NCBI GenBank assembly: GCA_016743945.1
Contig: JADGFI010000006.1
Span: 248,001 to 312,000, forward strand
Source of the DNA: Desulfobacteraceae bacterium
Lineage (GTDB): Bacteria; Desulfobacterota; Desulfobacteria; Desulfobacterales; Desulfobacteraceae
Length of the DNA: 64,000 nt
Direction: 5' to 3'
A program made the position numbers and the translations under genes. The notes under the pieces are model-generated. The model saw only the letters and a list, made by a program, of their open reading frames with translations. It was not told the origin of the DNA and did not search any database. Within the stretch, counting starts at the first letter, position 1, and each line of letters begins with the position of its first letter. Shown one piece after another: positions 63,114 through 64,000 of this stretch.

Positions 63114-63886
63114 CGCCATGCCTTTTTCCGCTTCCATCGTTGAAACCCCTTGGCTGAAGTTTCGGATTTAACCCCTAGGTAGAACTCCTTGACATCCTTA
63201 TCTTCCAACAGGTCCCTGGAAGCACCTTTCATCACAAACCGGCCGTTCTCAAGGATCAGGCCGGCAGACGAGATGGAAAGGGCCATCCTGGCATTTTGTT
63301 CGACCAGAAGAATGGTCACTCCCTTTTGATTAATCTCGCTGATAATGGAGAAGATCTCCTTGACCAAAATGGGGGAAAGCCCCAGGGAGGGCTCATCCAA
63401 GATAAGCAGCCTGGGCCTTAGCATCAGCGCCCTGCCAATGGCAAGCATCTGCTGTTCACCGCCGGAAAGGGTGCCGGCCCACTGGTGGGTCCGCTCCCTT
63501 AAAACGGGAAAATATTGAAACACCTGTTCAATATCTTTGTTTATGGCGGCCTTGTCATTTCGGGTATATGCCCCCAGCAACAGGTGATCATGAACCGAAA
63601 GTTCCTCAAACACCTCCCGCCCTTCCGGGACATAGGCAATGCCCATGCGCACGATTTCCTCTGTATCCTTATGCTGGATGGGTTTGCCGTCAAAGGCAAT
63701 GGTTCCCTTGTCCGGCTGGTCGTCTATGAGCCCCATAACACTTTTTAAAATACTTGATTTTCCGGCCCCGTTATTGCCCAGGATGGCGGTGATACTGCCC
63801 TGTTTTACGGTAAAGGAGACTCCCCTTATGGCATACACCAGATCATAATAGGTCTCAATATTTTTAACCTCAAGAAGATCTGTCAT
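63110..63886 (-). CDS. livF: Branched-chain amino-acid-type ABC transporter ATPase LivF
   Basis: 258 residues from the ATG at 63886 (GGAGG 6 bases upstream; ATG at 63892 abuts the site directly). Walker A ILGNNGAGKSSIL, signature LSGGEQQMLAIGRALM, Walker B LLILDEPSLGLSP, H-loop around LLVEQNARMAL. Typical LivF beginning (YDLVYAIRGVSF). Followed by the acyl-CoA synthetase with a 4-base overlap, preceded by livG. Substrate could be amino acids, amides or aromatic acids. Confidence 0.93.
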   Translation of the reverse strand: MTDLLEVKNIETYYDLVYAIRGVSFTVKQGSITAILGNNGAGKSSILKSVMGLIDDQPDKGTIAFDGKPIQHKDTEEIVRMGIAYVPEGREVFEELSVHDHLLLGAYTRNDKAAINKDIEQVFQYFPVLRERTHQWAGTLSGGEQQMLAIGRALMLRPRLLILDEPSLGLSPILVKEIFSIISEINQKGVTILLVEQNARMALSISSAGLILENGRFVMKGASRDLLEDKDVKEFYLGVKSETSAKGFQRWKRKKAWR

Positions 63887-64000
63887 CCGCATCCTCCTCG
63901 CCGATATAGGCTTTGAGCACCTCAGGGTTCTGCTGCACTTCTTCAGGGGTTCCCATGGTAACAGGTTTGCCGAAATTTATGGCCATCACCCTGTCGGAAA
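63870..64000 (-). CDS. livG: LivG-type ABC ATPase, C-terminus only
   Basis: The frame enters from the right edge and reads SDRVMAINFGKPVTMGTP, EEVQQNPEVLKAYIGEED, ending at the TGA 63870-63872. This is the conserved tail of LivG. Its end overlaps livF by 17 bases. The N-terminal bulk lies outside the window. Confidence 0.85.
   Translation of the reverse strand, partial: SDRVMAINFGKPVTMGTPEEVQQNPEVLKAYIGEEDADDRSS

Overview
The window (64 kb, no rRNA or tRNA seen) looks like chromosome of a strictly anaerobic, probably sulfate-reducing member of the Desulfobacterota, most likely Desulfobacterales (Desulfobacter/Desulfobacula-like). This is inferred from a selenocysteine-containing NAD-type formate dehydrogenase, a TupABC tungstate importer with molybdopterin genes, an hgcAB mercury-methylation pair, many two-component and chemotaxis proteins, and AMP-forming acyl-CoA synthetase next to branched-chain amino-acid ABC genes. 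No species can be named from the sequence alone.

Layout. 1-14.4 kb (minus): an envelope/surface operon of four exported proteins: a CARDB-domain protein, an outer-membrane barrel, a 3287-residue repetitive exported protein and an FN3-repeat protein that runs off the left edge. 14.7-20 kb (minus): phoU-phoB-phoR and an Hpt / REC-PP2C phosphatase / anti-sigma kinase set. 20.4-28.6 kb (plus): an oxidoreductase with a NuoF-like Fe-S domain, the Sec-formate dehydrogenase, two small proteins and tupABC. 28.6-34.4 kb: a GMC oxidoreductase, an EAL-CBS-GGDEF protein and an MCP-like transducer. 34.4-42.6 kb: mltA, rmuC, moaC, a MoaE-like gene, mobA (minus), pyrR-moaB-orf (plus), a YchF-like ATPase with an aberrant P-loop, an alpha/beta hydrolase and yhbY. 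43-56.9 kb (minus): a chemotaxis operon (orf-cheW-mcp-cheA-cheD-HDOD-cheY-cheX-...-cheR) with a sigma-54 type promoter, upstream dyads and an adjacent NtrC-type regulator/hybrid kinase pair. Its distal end is decayed: cheB, a second cheD and a MASE3/receiver kinase each keep both termini but have lost the middle. 57.4-64 kb: an HD-GYP protein, arsR-hgcA-hgcB-methyltransferase (plus), then a fadD-type synthetase and livF/livG (minus).

The most notable item is hgcB. Its apparent 72-residue frame ends at a TGA at 60621-60623, but the same frame continues for 23 codons with typical HgcB C-terminal sequence ending in Cys-Cys. The TGA is codon 73, where HgcB proteins carry a conserved essential cysteine. 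Ten bases after the TGA is a perfect 6-bp stem with an AGGUCU loop, the same loop and nearly the same spacing as the SECIS element of the formate dehydrogenase gene in this window (TGA 23544-23546). I therefore read hgcB as a selenoprotein gene (96 residues, U73), making this a candidate Sec-dependent mercury methylation system.

Functionally the window links tungsten/molybdenum uptake and cofactor synthesis with the Sec-formate dehydrogenase, and selenocysteine use with the mercury-methylating HgcAB pair under an ArsR-type repressor.
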